From NCBI RefSeq assembly GCF_037038585.1, contig NC_092521.1, positions 111,378,605-111,442,604 on the forward strand: a stretch of 64,000 bases of DNA. Reading direction: 5' to 3'. A program made the position numbers and the translations under genes. The notes beneath the pieces are model-generated. The model was not told the origin of the DNA. It saw nothing but the letters and a program-made list of their open reading frames with translations, and searched no databases. This document shows, piece by piece, positions 19,111 through 30,990 of the stretch; the stretch's first letter is position 1, and each line of letters starts with the position of its first letter. Source of the stretch: Patagioenas fasciata. Its lineage: Eukaryota > Chordata > Aves > Columbiformes > Columbidae.

Positions 19111-20514
19111 AAGTTTAGGGCCAGCTCGTGGAGCAGCAGGCACCCAGCCCAAATGGCCCAAAGAAGCCGTGGCAAGGGGCCGTGCTCAGCGCTGCAGAGG
19201 AAGGCAAAAAACCCCCGGAGACGCTTGCTGTCCCACCTGGGGGAAAAAAAAGCCTTCCTCCCCCCAGCTGCAGGGCACGAGAGGCCATCTTCCTGGTGCT
19301 TGAGCAGCAGGCAGGATCCGAGCCAAAAGGGCCCAGAGGAGCTCTGCAAAGTGGTCATGCTCAATGCTGCAGAGGAAGGCAAAAAACCCCCGGGGACCAG
19401 TGCCAATCTGCCCCGGGGGAAAAAATTCCTTCCTGACCCCAGTGCTGGCGATCGGCTGTTCCCTGAGCATGTGAGCCAGACCTGGCTCCTTGTCCCACAG
19501 GCTGCTCACGCCTCCCAGGACCTGCCCAAGCCCTATCCTACCCTACCCTATCCTATCCTATCCTATCCTATCCTATCCTATCCTATCCTATCCTATCCTA
19601 TCCTATCCTATCCTATCCTATCCTATCCTATCCTATCCTATCCTATCCTATCCTATCCTCCCTTGAGCTGGAGCCATCTCCCGGACTTCCGAGAGTGCCC
19701 AAACGCCTTTGACCTTATGGACCTTGGGGGCAAGAATCCTTTCTGTGCCTGGTGGGACATCAGTGGGCATTCCAAGCAGAGAAGAAATTCCCTTGGTCTC
19801 TCCACTGCTACCCAGCTGAAAAGGATTTCCATCCATGAGCTGAGGTTTGAAGGTGGCCCTGGCAGCAGATTGTCTTACAGTGGAGAACCTCCAGCAGCCT
19901 CACGCAAGCTCTTCCTCCCTCAGCCCCTGCCCTGTGATGCCACCAGCTCCTCAAGTGCTTCCTCCGGGATGTGTTGCCCCTGGGCCAGCTCTGGCAGTGG
20001 ACACGGGACCCGGCTGCTCCTTTTGATCCTGCCCAGGGCACTGTGAGCTCTGCGTTGCCGGGTGCTGGCATTGTGACGCGGGGGTGACAGAGCCCCACGT
20101 GTGCAGCCCCGCCCACCCCAACTCTGACCAGCACCCTTGGGAGGAAGCCTTTGGGGTGCTGGCCCCGAATCAGTCCCTGTCATCTCCAAGACAGGGGAGT
20201 AATCCACCTAACCATGTCCCTATTTTGCCAAAATACAGTGTGGATTTGTTGCCAGTCCAGCCTTACTTCCAGTACTTCTTCCAACAGCCCTGTTTACGAA
20301 TTCATGAGCAAACCTGTGAAGAAAAAACAAAATGCCAGAGATGAGAATTACTGCATGCAACAAGAAGACACAACAGAGATGATGGAGGAAAATAGCAAGA
20401 GGGGAGGGAGAGGAGGAGCAGAGGATACTTAAGCAAACGAGACCCTTGAATCTCACCCCATCAGAGGAGTGATAGAAGGGTTTCCAAAGACCAGGCTCTG
20501 AATAAAAAGCGTAC

Positions 20515-20664
20515 CTCGTCAGCTTTTGTCTCCAAGTCTCTAATTTGCTCCTCAGCCTCAGGTCTGCTGTGACAGCAGGCCACATTTCTCTGCATTATTT
20601 CAGCATCTGGATGCTTCAGAAGTAATGTGTGAGCTGCTGCAATAGCTTTTGGAAGGTTATGAGC
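20515..20664 (-). pseudogene. CRTAP: CRTAP-like exon relic
   Basis: The minus strand encodes [20 protein letters not shown], a near-exact match to the cartilage-associated protein segment [20 protein letters not shown], and continues to [10 protein letters not shown] before a donor GAG|gtacgc at 20515/20514. CRTAP is an ER partner of prolyl 3-hydroxylase in collagen modification. The middle of the exon has diverged ([13 protein letters not shown] where CRTAP has MAYYKSLPGAEDY). The 3' splice site upstream of the exon reads GGGCTC where an AG is expected. I see no other CRTAP exon nearby. I therefore call it a decayed exon. The sequence below its donor is related to the unit segment 3300-3625. 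Confidence 0.72.
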
Positions 20665-20665
20665 C

Positions 20666-21383
20666 CAAACAGGGATGGTAAAAAGAGGAAGGGGGGAAAG
20701 GGTTAATGGGAAGGGGGGAAAAAAAATAAAAAGTTTACCTGTTTTTGTCAACAAATTTTCCTGCAGCTTCTAGAGTCCCAGCTTACTTCTACTGAAGCCA
20801 CAGTCTCGGCAGATACAGTCGTACACTAGGTCTGATACAATTCTTCTCAGTTTTACTAACAGATACATAATGAGGAATTTTTTTTTTAATGTTAAAATCC
20901 ATTACTGCTGCAGATAGCATAGGTGATGACTTTAAGTTAAAAGAAGAGCACCTTTCCCCTCCACCTGCCCTGTTCATAAAGCTGACAAGGCACAAGCATA
21001 TACTGTTGCTCCTGTGTGGGATTAATCTCACAGCAATTACTGAGCCCAGCTGACCGGGAACCATCACTGCCCATGTTTACACGGTGTTTGTGTCACTTCT
21101 TGGCCCAGCAGCACACAAGACAATATGCCAGTAAGGTATCTGCCTGATGGTGTTACAAAGTTTGAGCAAAGGGCAGGGACTTGCTCCATCCTTGTGTCCT
21201 AGTGAACTATGTGATTTCCTCTACCTATTTTTAAACTAAGTTTTAACCCCGTTAGAGACTCTTTGTGAAGCACGTACTGCTCATTTACAACTGCATGTGG
21301 CAGGTGTACTCTGTGTGCATGCATGGCCTGCTGGACAGAGGGAACAGGGTGAGCCTAAAGCACAGGCTTTGATAAAGCCCCAG
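20666..21383. other. Spacer segment, no gene seen
   Basis: AT-rich non-coding DNA with a G+A-rich patch (20685-20722). A possible exon end 'gacaaaaacag|gtaaac' on the minus strand at about 20740 has no recognisable protein, and I do not call it. Confidence 0.5.
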
Positions 21384-21780
21384 TGTCGTGGTTGAGACAG
21401 ACAAACGACATAGACCAAGTTCTTCCAGGATGAAAGTAGTAGATGCCATTTATTGCCACAAGTGCATTTTTATACAGTTTTACCAATTCATGTGTCTCTT
21501 CACTATTGGTTACAATTTACAGCAGTAACATCTCATTGGCTATTTTTGCTACCATCAATTTTACTCTTTTACTCCCTTTTCTCTCATGGGTACATCCTTA
21601 ACATCTCTGGATACTCTGTTACTCCCATCTTTCTCACGGGTAGGCCTTCATATGTTCAATATCTTCTTCTGTTCCAATGCCCTCTGTCAGGGAATCCACA
21701 GACCCACTGTAGTCCCCCACAGGCCATCTGAAAGGAACCTTCACTGTGCATTTCATAAGCACAAAGTTTTTTTCACCTGA
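21384..21780 (-). mobile_element. Avian ERV LTR (solo or fragment), minus strand
   Basis: The plus strand begins TGTCGTGGTTGAGACAG, so on the minus strand this is the LTR 3' end ...AACCACGACA. AATAAA (about 21448-21455 on the minus strand) sits where a polyadenylation signal should. The far edge is uncertain (about 21740-21780). No internal retroviral genes are attached. It lies only in the spacer, not in the repeat units. Confidence 0.6.
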
Positions 21781-24700
21781 TGACTACCCTGCTCTAATCT
21801 TTACACATCATTAACTTTTACACCTTTTTAAAGCCCAAGGTTATTCTTTTAAATGACCTACTTATAATGGCACCCTAAGTAGCATTCTGGAGAGCACCAG
21901 CGTCCACAACTTCTACAGGAGAGAACAGCACCGTTTCTAGGGGAAGAAAAACAAAACCCACCACTTCTTGTTCAATCAAGTGAAAAGATTATTACCTGCA
22001 CTTCCAAAGCAGCAGGCTACAGGAATATTGATTACACAGGAAAATAGACCCATCTGGAATACTCTGAATTCTCAGCTCCAAGTTGCACATCTTTCCTTTC
22101 ATATTATTAAAAAAAAAAATCTTCTTTTCTTTTTTTTAAACAATCTTATACCTTAATCCTTATTTTTTTCACCTTTTTTTTTTTTTTTTTCTGATGAGAA
22201 TCAACACAGGAAAATTCTAAATTGTTTAAGCACATCAAGTATTTGCTACAGTTGCACTTGATCAACATCCTGTTCTTTCCAACAAGTGAACAAGTGCAAC
22301 CAAGTTTCTTTCAAGAGCCATACAGAAGGAGAAAGTACAGATTCTGCTCTGTATGATAGCAAGTAGGTAAAGGACCTGCCACTGATTTGAGAACTCCATG
22401 GGCTCTGCTGTGTCAGTTTTGATCCGCGGGAAGAAAAACAGCCCTTATTGTTTCAATATTTAGGTCCATCTTTTCTCACTTGCAAAGTAGATCAATTGCT
22501 TGGAGAGACTGACGTGAATTACCTGGAACAAACACTATTTTAGCATAGGATCTGTTTGTTTCCTGGCCAAAGAGTCACTATGTCTTGGTTAATAACACTA
22601 CACGATTTCATCAACATATTTCTGTCTCAAGGGGCCCAGTCCTGTTTTATTTTCCAGTAAGACATTCCTTCCTAATTCCTATCTCGGACTTAGAAATGAG
22701 CAGCATATAATTCTTCAGTGTCTGCTTATCACCCGAGGAAGTCAACAAATCTCTTTTCCGTAGCTACAAGGAGTTTTCAAAGATGTGACAGTTCCCTCCA
22801 GGCATCAACTGACCTTAAAGAAGGAGCAAAATACAGAAGGATCAATAAATGTGAAAAAGACCTTTGGTATTAGGGAACTGAGATGAACTGGTACAACTTT
22901 CTTCCTTAGTGATTTGAAAAGAATGCTGTTTGACTGCTGCTCAGACTGATAATCCACAAAATATTTGCTACACTTTGTAGCCAAAGGCATTGCCATCAGC
23001 AGCTTCAGAACACACCCTGAAACAAAAGTCAGATACTACAGCTCGAACTCCGAGGAAACAGCATCAATGCCTAATGACAGCTGTAACGTGGAAGGCATGG
23101 TAAGCAACAGCTGTAGAAGTTCATTAATAATTTATCATGGCTCTGTTTTGAATACTGACATTTTCCATTACTTTCATTATACCTGTTATTATGAGATCAT
23201 TACATCACCTATCAGACAACTGTAACTTTCTTAACATTGAAATGAAAGCTTCTAGACAATACACAAAGTTACACAAGCGAGGGAAGTACACAGTGATTTC
23301 ACAGGCAATTTGGAACTGGGCTCCTGACTTGCATTTCTGACTTTGAAAACCTCTCTCCAAATCATTTGCCATCTTTCATTAAGATCCAGCAGCAGCTCTC
23401 TCCCGTGCCTCCTGCTTTCCTTTAGTCATCCAAAGCCCACAGGGCTGCACCGCAAGCTTGAAGAACAGCATGCCAGCCTCATGTCCTGTTTCTGTCACCT
23501 AGCTTTTATGTACCATTTCTCACTAATTAAAACACCCAGTGACTCCTCATCACACGTGACACTTCAGTAGGTACATCCACGCATTATTTTTGCAGCATTG
23601 TATTTGCACAGATTAGCTGTTGAACCCTCCAGATGATGTCTTGCCTTTCAAGAAGGGTGTAGTACAACTGCTGGGGTTCTACAGAAAGTCCAAAGGGGAA
23701 CAAAAGTCCGACTTCAAAGTGCAAATTGAAAACCAGCTGCTTAACCTGTAAAGGGCAATCGTGAAGAGAAACAAGTGTGTTTAAACATGTAAAAGACAGC
23801 TATGAAGAAAAACTTTTGTGTACATCCGCTGCACACAGGACACAGAATAATGAGGCTTAAGTTGAACACCTGAAAAACTTAGGGTATGCAGCAACCTGTG
23901 CAACAGCAGTAACATTAAAGGAATTTATAAAGAACAAATTAGACAAGCATTTGTAAGGAATGATACGGAAAACTCATCATCCTCCTTTGGGATGTGAGCA
24001 GCACCAGACTATCTTTAAAGGTTCTTCTTTCCTCATTGCTGCCCCCCTGTGTGTTTCTGTGGTCATCACACAACCATCATATTATCAAAGATTAACAGCA
24101 TTTGGATGCACAGAAACTTCCTTTAGAGTGATGTCCGTAGACCTTGGAGTCAAGATCTGCTCTTTTTCTCTCCCAAGCTTGAAAGCTCTCTTCAGTTTAA
24201 GGCTGTTTTCAAAATACTGAGTGAAGTAGAAATTAAATGCACACACTGGAACATGAAGAAGATGATTTAACACCAGCCCTCTTTTAGGTTTGCTCCAGGT
24301 TTCGTTTTTAACCCCTGGAACATGAACTGGGTCTGGTCTGTCTGTCCTCGCTTGCCAAATACCATTCCGGCACCTTCACTACAAGAAAGTGGAGCTACCG
24401 AGCAAAAGAAGTCCAAGAGAGCTGAACCTCAAAGCCAGCAGAACCAAAGGCTGCTGAGCACCACACAGATGCATCCACTTGGAGGAGCTGCCAGAATTCT
24501 ACAGCATTTTATCACATGGTTTCTGGTGACAAAGCCTGAAGATATGTTTAAACACATGATCCAGCTTAGTATCTGCCTGTACCCCAAAGAAGAGCAACAC
24601 CAGCTCACAACTGGTGATTTCTACAGACCTGGGCCATAAACAAACGCACCAGACACTGAAAAACCAAAGGCTTAGAGCAGCTGAAATACAACTATTATTT

Positions 24701-25025
24701 TTCCATTCCATCAACCAGTCAGGAAACTACCTACGGCTTGTGCACTTACAGAACAGAACACAATAACTAACAAAAAGAAAGTCTTTGATTCCGAAGAGAT
24801 CAGTGCGTCTTTACAAGACGCCATGAGTTCAACATACAAAGTCAGTATTCTCATTAGCAACGCACATTCCCTGAATAGGAACTGCTCACCTTTTATCAAA
24901 TGTCAGCTGCAAGAGCGTGTAAACGAAACAAAACAACCCACACCAAAACCCACCCACACCCCAAAAGCTCTATTTAGATTATACATCTACATAAAACATG
25001 TCTTTGTAGATGATAACTGTTGAAT
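21781..25025 (-). other. LSM5 3' UTR and downstream spacer, no gene seen
   Basis: AT-rich, with homopolymer A and T runs at 22108-22195. It lies immediately downstream of the LSM5 stop codon on the minus strand, so its upper part is probably 3' UTR. Possible poly(A) signals (TTTATT on the plus strand, for example about 22646) are too common here to choose among. Frames of up to 105 codons exist, but none looks conserved. Confidence 0.5.
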
Positions 25026-25058
25026 TCATACTTCAGGTCCTTCTCTTCCAGGAACCAG
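25026..25058 (-). CDS. LSM5: LSM5 last coding exon
   Basis: Acceptor 'tttcatag' followed by codons LVPGREGPEV and TGA. LSM5 ends LVPGGEGPEV in vertebrates, so one residue differs (G to R). The reading phase follows directly from the upstream exon ending ...NNITM. Intact splice site and stop. The GGEG motif is nearly invariant, so the change may mean relaxed constraint or a non-functional copy. Confidence 0.82.
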   Translation of the reverse strand: MVPGREGPEV

Positions 25059-25060
25059 CT

Positions 25061-26816
25061 ATGAAAGATAAACACGATTTTCTGCTTGAATTCTACAAAC
25101 CCATATGCAACCGTTCTTGTTTTACAACATTTTAGCAGATGGAGACTTCAGGGTTGACCACAAAAGCGGTTTTTATATTCAATATGATCTTACTCTCCCA
25201 GCAGATGAAGTCAGTTACTGCCAGACAAGCAGACAGACAACGCTTTACAAAACAGAAGTGAGTTCCCAGAGAACACACATTTTGGCTTTTGTCTTTGTTA
25301 TTCGCTTCAAGGAAACAACTCTGTCTAGAAACGCTACAGTTCATTTCTAAAAGGACAAAGAACATGCTTCCTTTCATGAAGCATTTCTCCAGTCACTCAT
25401 TCTTCCCCAGACTGGCGCTGGACTGGGAAGGTGGCTTCCTCTTGTCAACTTCTAGTGCTATGCACAGTGCAACAAGTAATAGAGCCTGAACCCTTCTACA
25501 GGCAGCAGGGAGCCAGGCAGCATTGCACTTTCCTGTGAAAAAAGTAAAGAACTGACCAATAGAAAAAGAAATACAAAAGGAAAAACACAGATAAGGGACA
25601 AAAAGGAGAGCCACTCCTTTAACTAACATCTTCTGAAGAAATAGCTGAACACTTCTAGAGACAAAGAGCTGAGCTGCCCTTGGGACTGACCTAAGAAAAA
25701 GACTAAAGCACAGGTTTCCATGTGGGAAAACGTGTCCTCAAAAGACACAAGATCTAATACAGAAACATGCTGATGTCTTGCTGAAAATTTGCACTCTTAT
25801 GAATCACCAGCTTCTGCTTCAAGGACAGCACACCACCAGCTTCACTGGATGGGAGTAACTTTTCCCCATACAAGAAGCCACAACATGCACCATCCCTTAA
25901 GGATGAAGGACAATAAGCAGAGCAGAAAGAGGCTTCAACTTTAAGTCAAGGTGGCACTTGCTCAGACACACAGTGACGAGGTGCAAGGTGGACAAGACAG
26001 CAAAATGGAGATTATTCCTTCCTCATTCACACACAGCTGCCTTAGACTCAAGTCAGTCTTACTCGTGCCGCAAAATCAGGAATCCCCTCCTGCAGGAATC
26101 TCAGAGTTTGCAGCCATCTATGCAGACAAGCAAAAAACTACTGTGGGTCTGTTTTTCTGCTACTTAGGAAGTTGCAGAATTCAGCTTAGGGATGGATAAT
26201 CACAAGATTTAACTACTGTTTCAGAACTGATCTACATACATCAGCACATGATAAACTAGATATTGGAATGCTTCTGAATTGGTATAATCCAACAGACGTC
26301 CAGGTTTTCTTTTCGGAGTACGTCAAGGTACAACTCTCTGGGGATCACATGCTGTCATAATTGCCAAATGGCTTAATGAGCTCATAAACATCCAAACTGC
26401 TGCAAATACAACTATACATGCGATAATGGATGAAATGCAGATGTATCCCATCCTACACCGTTATGCAGGCAAAGACTCATGAACTGTAGGAGCCGGCCTA
26501 CAGACTGGGCAACAAAGCCAGCGGTTCCCTTGCACACCTGAAGACCAGAAAAGCATCCACTGAAACAAAGTTACGGCTATGCTCTCTTCATGGGTTTTTT
26601 GTTTGTTTTACTTCTAACCGTAACATGTACCAAGTAAGGCAATAAGATCACTTTTCCAGCACCACTCACACATCGATATGCCCTGAAGCTACCTGAAAGT
26701 AGCTTATGGAACAGACCTGTCTGGAAAGCTCAGCTTTAAGTAGTTGAACTAAATTACCGATTGCTTTACAGGCAGAGAAAATAAATGCATGCAGCATTTG
26801 AACAATGAGGACTTAC
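25061..26816 (-). other. LSM5 last intron
   Basis: About 1.75 kb between a gtaagt donor (26816-26811) and a tag acceptor (25061-25059). No exon or mobile element is recognised in it. Confidence 0.7.
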
Positions 26817-26889
26817 CATTGTTATGTTATTTCCGTTGAGCAAAATCTGGTCTAGCTTTGTGATTCTTCTGCCCTCAGGTGGAATCTCA
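26817..26889 (-). CDS. LSM5: LSM5 penultimate coding exon (Sm2 motif)
   Basis: The 73-base exon opens after 'gatgctacttcag' with one base completing a codon, then EIPPEGRR followed by ITKLDQILLNGNNITM and the donor gtaagt. It covers the Sm2 region and the RNA-binding NGNN loop of LSM5. One residue differs from the usual EITPEGRR (T to P). The exon that should precede it (LVDKCIGS... through ...VTEFE, the Sm1 motif) is not found between here and LSM5 intron 1 at 27006, nor elsewhere in the spacer by eye. So as assembled the gene lacks its Sm1-coding exon. Confidence 0.85.
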
Positions 26890-27005
26890 CTGAAGTAGCA
26901 TCAGAAAAAGGAAGTAAGAACAAATAACCAGGGACAATGACTGCAGTCTCGATTACACAACTGACATAACTGACTAAGACGATATTTGCTGGAACTAACA
27001 AATAC
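26890..27005 (-). other. LSM5 intron remnant at spacer/array junction
   Basis: Only 116 bases separate the penultimate exon from intron-1 sequence ('cactgca', at about 27005-27020) that is shared with every unit. The missing LSM5 exon should lie here. Its absence points to a deletion at this junction. Confidence 0.6.
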
Positions 27006-27588
27006 ATTAGCCACACTGCAGTGTAATCTTGATCAAGTGGCCACATGGGTCAAGAAAGCTACCTGGCAACCAAAAAGATCCATTGCACTCTTCTGCTCAG
27101 CACATCAAGATTTGCCCTCTGAGTCGCGGCAACTTCTTGAATATCACCAAGAATCAAAACAGGTTTCAAACAGCAACATGGCATGACCAAATAACAAATA
27201 CTTCTCTTTAAGTCCACTCATTTGTTTAATCTTTGCCTAGACCTTCAGGAAATGGAAAACCAAACTCACTACGGAGAAGTTCAACACAACAACCCACGCC
27301 AAATAAAGGCTACCAGTTAGGAACCCGATGACAAGGATCAGTCACGCAACTGCTACTCTATGACAGGGCTGCCCCGAACAGATCAGCCCCTAGAGATTCA
27401 GTCCAAGGCAGAAACTACTCAGCTGGCAAACACTATACGAACACAAACTCCTTTTGCTTACAGACCTTACAGCAAGCTTTCCCTCGGGAAACACAAAATT
27501 AAACAGCAAGAACAAGCAGAAATAATACTCACAAGCCTGTAACATCTTCTACTGGATTTTCCCGCACCGGCCGACACCGCTGGACCCG
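27006..27588 (-). pseudogene. LSM5: LSM5 intron-1 and exon-1 flank fragment in S1
   Basis: Matches intron 1 back to within about 200 bases of exon 1, then breaks at a palindrome. It is the piece physically closest to the LSM5 3' exons but contains no exon 1. The nearest exon 1 on the same strand is at 32820, more than 5 kb away across S1. Confidence 0.7.
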
Positions 27589-27615
27589 GCGGGCACACCC
27601 GCCGGGTGTGCCCGC
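27589..27615. repeat. Perfect 27-base palindrome at rearrangement breakpoint
   Basis: Thirteen-base arms GCGGGCACACCCG / CGGGTGTGCCCGC around one central C. In other units the left arm continues normally into 'ctccccc'; here it folds back and joins unit-head DNA. The identical junction is in S2 at 57413-57439. Confidence 0.9.
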
Positions 27616-28334
27616 TGGTGGAATCACAGGGAGGAACTGGTGGCATCACAGGGCAGGGGCTGAGGGAGGAAGAGCTTGCGTGAGGCTGCTGGAGGTTCTC
27701 CACTGTAAGACAATCTGCTGCCAGGGCCACCTTCAAACCTCAGCTCATGGATGGAAATCCTTTTCAGCTGGGTAGCAGTGGCAAGACAAAGGGAATTTCT
27801 TCTTGAGGAGCACTGCAGAGCTCTTCAAGGACGATATCAAGGATGAAAGCCAAAGCAGGAAAAGAGCTATCAAGTCCAGGGAAAGAGATGGTAAACAGCA
27901 CAAAACCATTCAGGACTTCTTCCCGAGCAGACAGCGTCACCATAAATGACAGCGTAGCAGTTCGCCACTTGCTGCATTGGGCAGCACATGTCACTTGCTG
28001 CATTGGGAAGGAATGGCACACGGACTGCCAGGGCCACCTGCCAAGCTTATCTGATGGCTGGAAATCCTTTTCAGCTGGATAGCAGTGGCAAGACCACGGG
28101 AATTCCTTCGGGAGGAGCACTGCAGAGCTCACCATCTTCATCCCCTGTGGAGTCAGGCTCAGGAGCCGTAAGAACTAGGATGTAAAGGGGTTGCAAGGGG
28201 TTGCAGTGCTTTGGGACAACCACTGGTGTCCCACCAGGCACAGGAAGCATTCTAGTCCCCGCCAAGGTCCATCAGGTCAGGGGCATTTGAGCACTCTCTG
28301 GAGTCCAGGAGATGACTCCAGCTCAACGGAGGAT

Positions 28335-28495
28335 AGGATGGGATAGCATAGGATGGGATAGCATAGGACGGGATAGCATAGGACGGGATAGCATAGGATG
28401 GGATAGCATAGGATGGGATAGCATAGGATGGGAGAGGATAGGATGGGAGAGGATAGGATGGGAGAGGATAGGATGGGAGAGGATAGGATGGGATA
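28335..28495. repeat. GGATGGGATAGCATA / GGATGGGAGA higher-order array
   Basis: Inverted counterpart of the (TATCC)n array, here organised as 15-base units of three pentamers. S2 has a related array with different proportions at 58153-58290. Confidence 0.9.
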
Positions 28496-28914
28496 GCGCT
28501 TGGGCAGGTCCGGGGAGGCGTGAGCAGCCTGTGGGACAAGGAGCCAGGTCTGGCTCACATGCTCAGGGAACAGCCGATCGCCAGCACTGGGGTCAGGAAG
28601 GAATTTTTTCCCCCGGGAGAGATTGGCACTGGTCCCCGGGGGTTTTTTGCCTTCCTCTGCAGCATTGAGCATGACCACTTTGCAGAGCTCCTCTGGGCCC
28701 TTTTGGCTCGGATCCTGCCTGCTGCTCAAGCACCAGGAAGATGGCCTCTCGTGCCCTGCAGCTGGGGGGAGGAAGGCTTTTTTTTCCCCCAGGTGGGACA
28801 GCAAGCGTCTCCGGGGGTTTTTTGCCTTCCTCTGCAGCGCTGAGCACGGCCCCTTGCCACGGCTTCTTTGGGCCATTTGGGCTGGGTGCCTGCTGCTCCA
28901 CGAGCTGGCCCTAA

Positions 28915-30990
28915 ACTTAGCTAGAATGGCCTACCTAAACCAGCATAGAACAGCTCACCTAAACCACCCTTAAAGAAGCTAAACCAATCTGCCTTAAAAA
29001 ACTTCAATCAGCCACCAACAACCTAAACAGAACCTTAAACAATCTACAACAAATTACCCAAAACTACCTAAACCAAACTAAATACACCAACCTAAACCAA
29101 ATGATCGAAATAATCCTACCTAAAACAAACTAAATCTACACAAACCGGCATTTCTCAGCCAACCTTAAGCAACCTAGAACCAAACAAGCTAAACAAACCG
29201 AAATCAACCAATCTTAACCCTAGATAACCATTAAACAATCTCAAATAACTTCAAAACAATCTAATAAAGGACAAAACTACCTAAAACAACCGATCTAAAC
29301 CAACCTCAAAAATATGAAACCGAATGACATAACCTGACCAAAATGACCTAAAGCAAACAACCCAAAGCTAAATAGAACCACTGAAACCAGCCTACAATGA
29401 CCAAGCTAAAAACCTATCTAGATCAACTCAACTTCAACAACAAAGCTAAAACACCCTAAAAAACCTCAACAACAAAAACCCAACCACCAGCCACCCTACC
29501 CCAGGCAGTGTCTCACTTGGATGTGCCTGCAGTCTTGGAAGCTTGACTACCCCAGGTTCTCCTCCTAACGGACCCTGAGCTTGTTTGGAGGGAGGTTCTC
29601 AAGCACAGCGCAGCTACCGTATAACCTTGACCTAGCAATGGTTCGCCTCTAGCGGGGAACGTCGTCCTCTTTGAGCAAGGCAGGGAAACACGTGGAGCAG
29701 GGAAGGAGGAAGGGGACATCTGCCGAGACAGCAGAAACAGCCCAATCGAGCCTGGTGATTAGTGGGGGGACACATGTCCCAGCGAGATTGCAGTCACATC
29801 CAAAGCATCCAGACACAACCTAAAACCAACAAAACACAATGTACATCTAACCAAACCACCTAAAGCGCCCTCAACAACCAATCTAAGCCACCCCAGCCTG
29901 AAGGAACCCATCTTCAAAACATGCACCGTGCATAACACTGCCCTAAACAACCTACCAGGAAATAACTAAACCAACCTAAACCAAACAACCTGAACCAACC
30001 TTAACAGAAACCCTTCAAGCGACCTAAACAATGTAAACCAAACCTGCCTAAACCAACCTACCTAAAAACACAGACACCCACCAACCTAAAACAACCTACC
30101 AAACCATAACTAAACCAACTAAACCAACCTTAACAGAAACCTTTCAAGCAACCGAAACAACGTAAACCAAACCTGCCTAAACCAACCTACCTAAAAACAC
30201 AGACACCCACCAACCCACCTAAACTGCTTACTGAAAAGAAACAACCTCAAATAACCAACCCACCCCCAACTTAAAATCATCTAAACAAACCTCAACCAAA
30301 CTACAGAAAACAGCCTCCATGAAAACGGCTTCAGATACGCCACCTACAACAACTGACGGAAGACAACTTCAACCAAAAATCACCTGCATCAAGCAACCTC
30401 AACCCACCAGCCTTCAACAACCAGCCTCTCACAACCACCCTCAAAGAACCTGCCTCAAACCAACCTCAAACGACCGCAACAAACTGAACCAAGCTACTAA
30501 AACCAGAAACCTAAACCAAACTAACACAACCAGTGCTAAAGAATCCTCAGAAAACAGCACCAACCAAAGAACCCAGCAAAACCAAGAAAAAGAAACCTCC
30601 TAAGCTAAACCACACAGAGCAGCGCTAAGAAAATCACATCAAACAACCTGAACCCGCCCACCTAAACTAACCAACCCAAACCAAGCTAAACCATCAAAGC
30701 TGAAACAAGCAGCTAAGACCGCCAACCTAAACCAAACTTAACAAACCTTAACCTAAAACAACCCGCCTTCAGTGACCTACGAACACACAACCTACCAACA
30801 ACGTAATACAGCGTCAAACAACCACCTTCGAACAACCACTCTCAAAAAGCCTACCAAAAGCAACTCACAGAAACTGACCTAAACCAACCAAACGAAACAA
30901 ACTTCAAAAGCCCCAACAAAACCAGAACAACAGCAACAAGAGAAACACCACCACCACCACCACCACAACAAAAAAACAAACAAGGTAGAA
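28915..30990 (-). repeat. A+C-rich arrays of S1 (inverted G+T arrays)
   Basis: Reverse complement of 7015-8965. The complex island lies at 29490-29790 with the 68-codon frame on the minus strand (29513-29719). A segment of about 125 bases is tandemly duplicated at about 29965-30210. The 94-codon T/N/Q/P frame is at 30319-30603 (plus). Confidence 0.85.

Larger units (their letters stand above)
9978..20180 (+). repeat. Ampliconic unit L2 (left arm, direct copy 2)
   Basis: This is a near-identical direct repeat of L1. Visible differences are mostly in simple repeats: (TTCCC)n at 16215-16430 is longer and interrupted, a (TTTTA)n tract has expanded at 16497-16565, and (TATCC)n at 19535-19658 is longer. 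There are also scattered substitutions. At 19740-19800 the tail is fused by a short deletion straight into the unit head (19800-20180). The array then ends at about 20180, where the sequence departs from 'cagtccctgagctg' of the other units into spacer DNA. Confidence 0.92.
20181..27005. other. Single-copy spacer between the inverted arms
   Basis: About 6.8 kb of AT-rich, mostly non-repeated DNA separates the plus-oriented left units from the minus-oriented right units. The first 330 bases (20185-20514) are a diverged relative of the unit segment at 3390-3625, so the spacer edge shares ancestry with the units. It holds a CRTAP-like exon relic, one LTR and two LSM5 3' exons, all on the minus strand. 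It ends at about 27005, where LSM5 intron-1 sequence shared with the units begins. Confidence 0.85.

Noticed and set aside
20700-20790. Additional exon on the minus strand ending gacaaaaacag|gtaaac
   Set aside because: The encoded peptide matches no part of CRTAP or another family I know, and no acceptor is clear.
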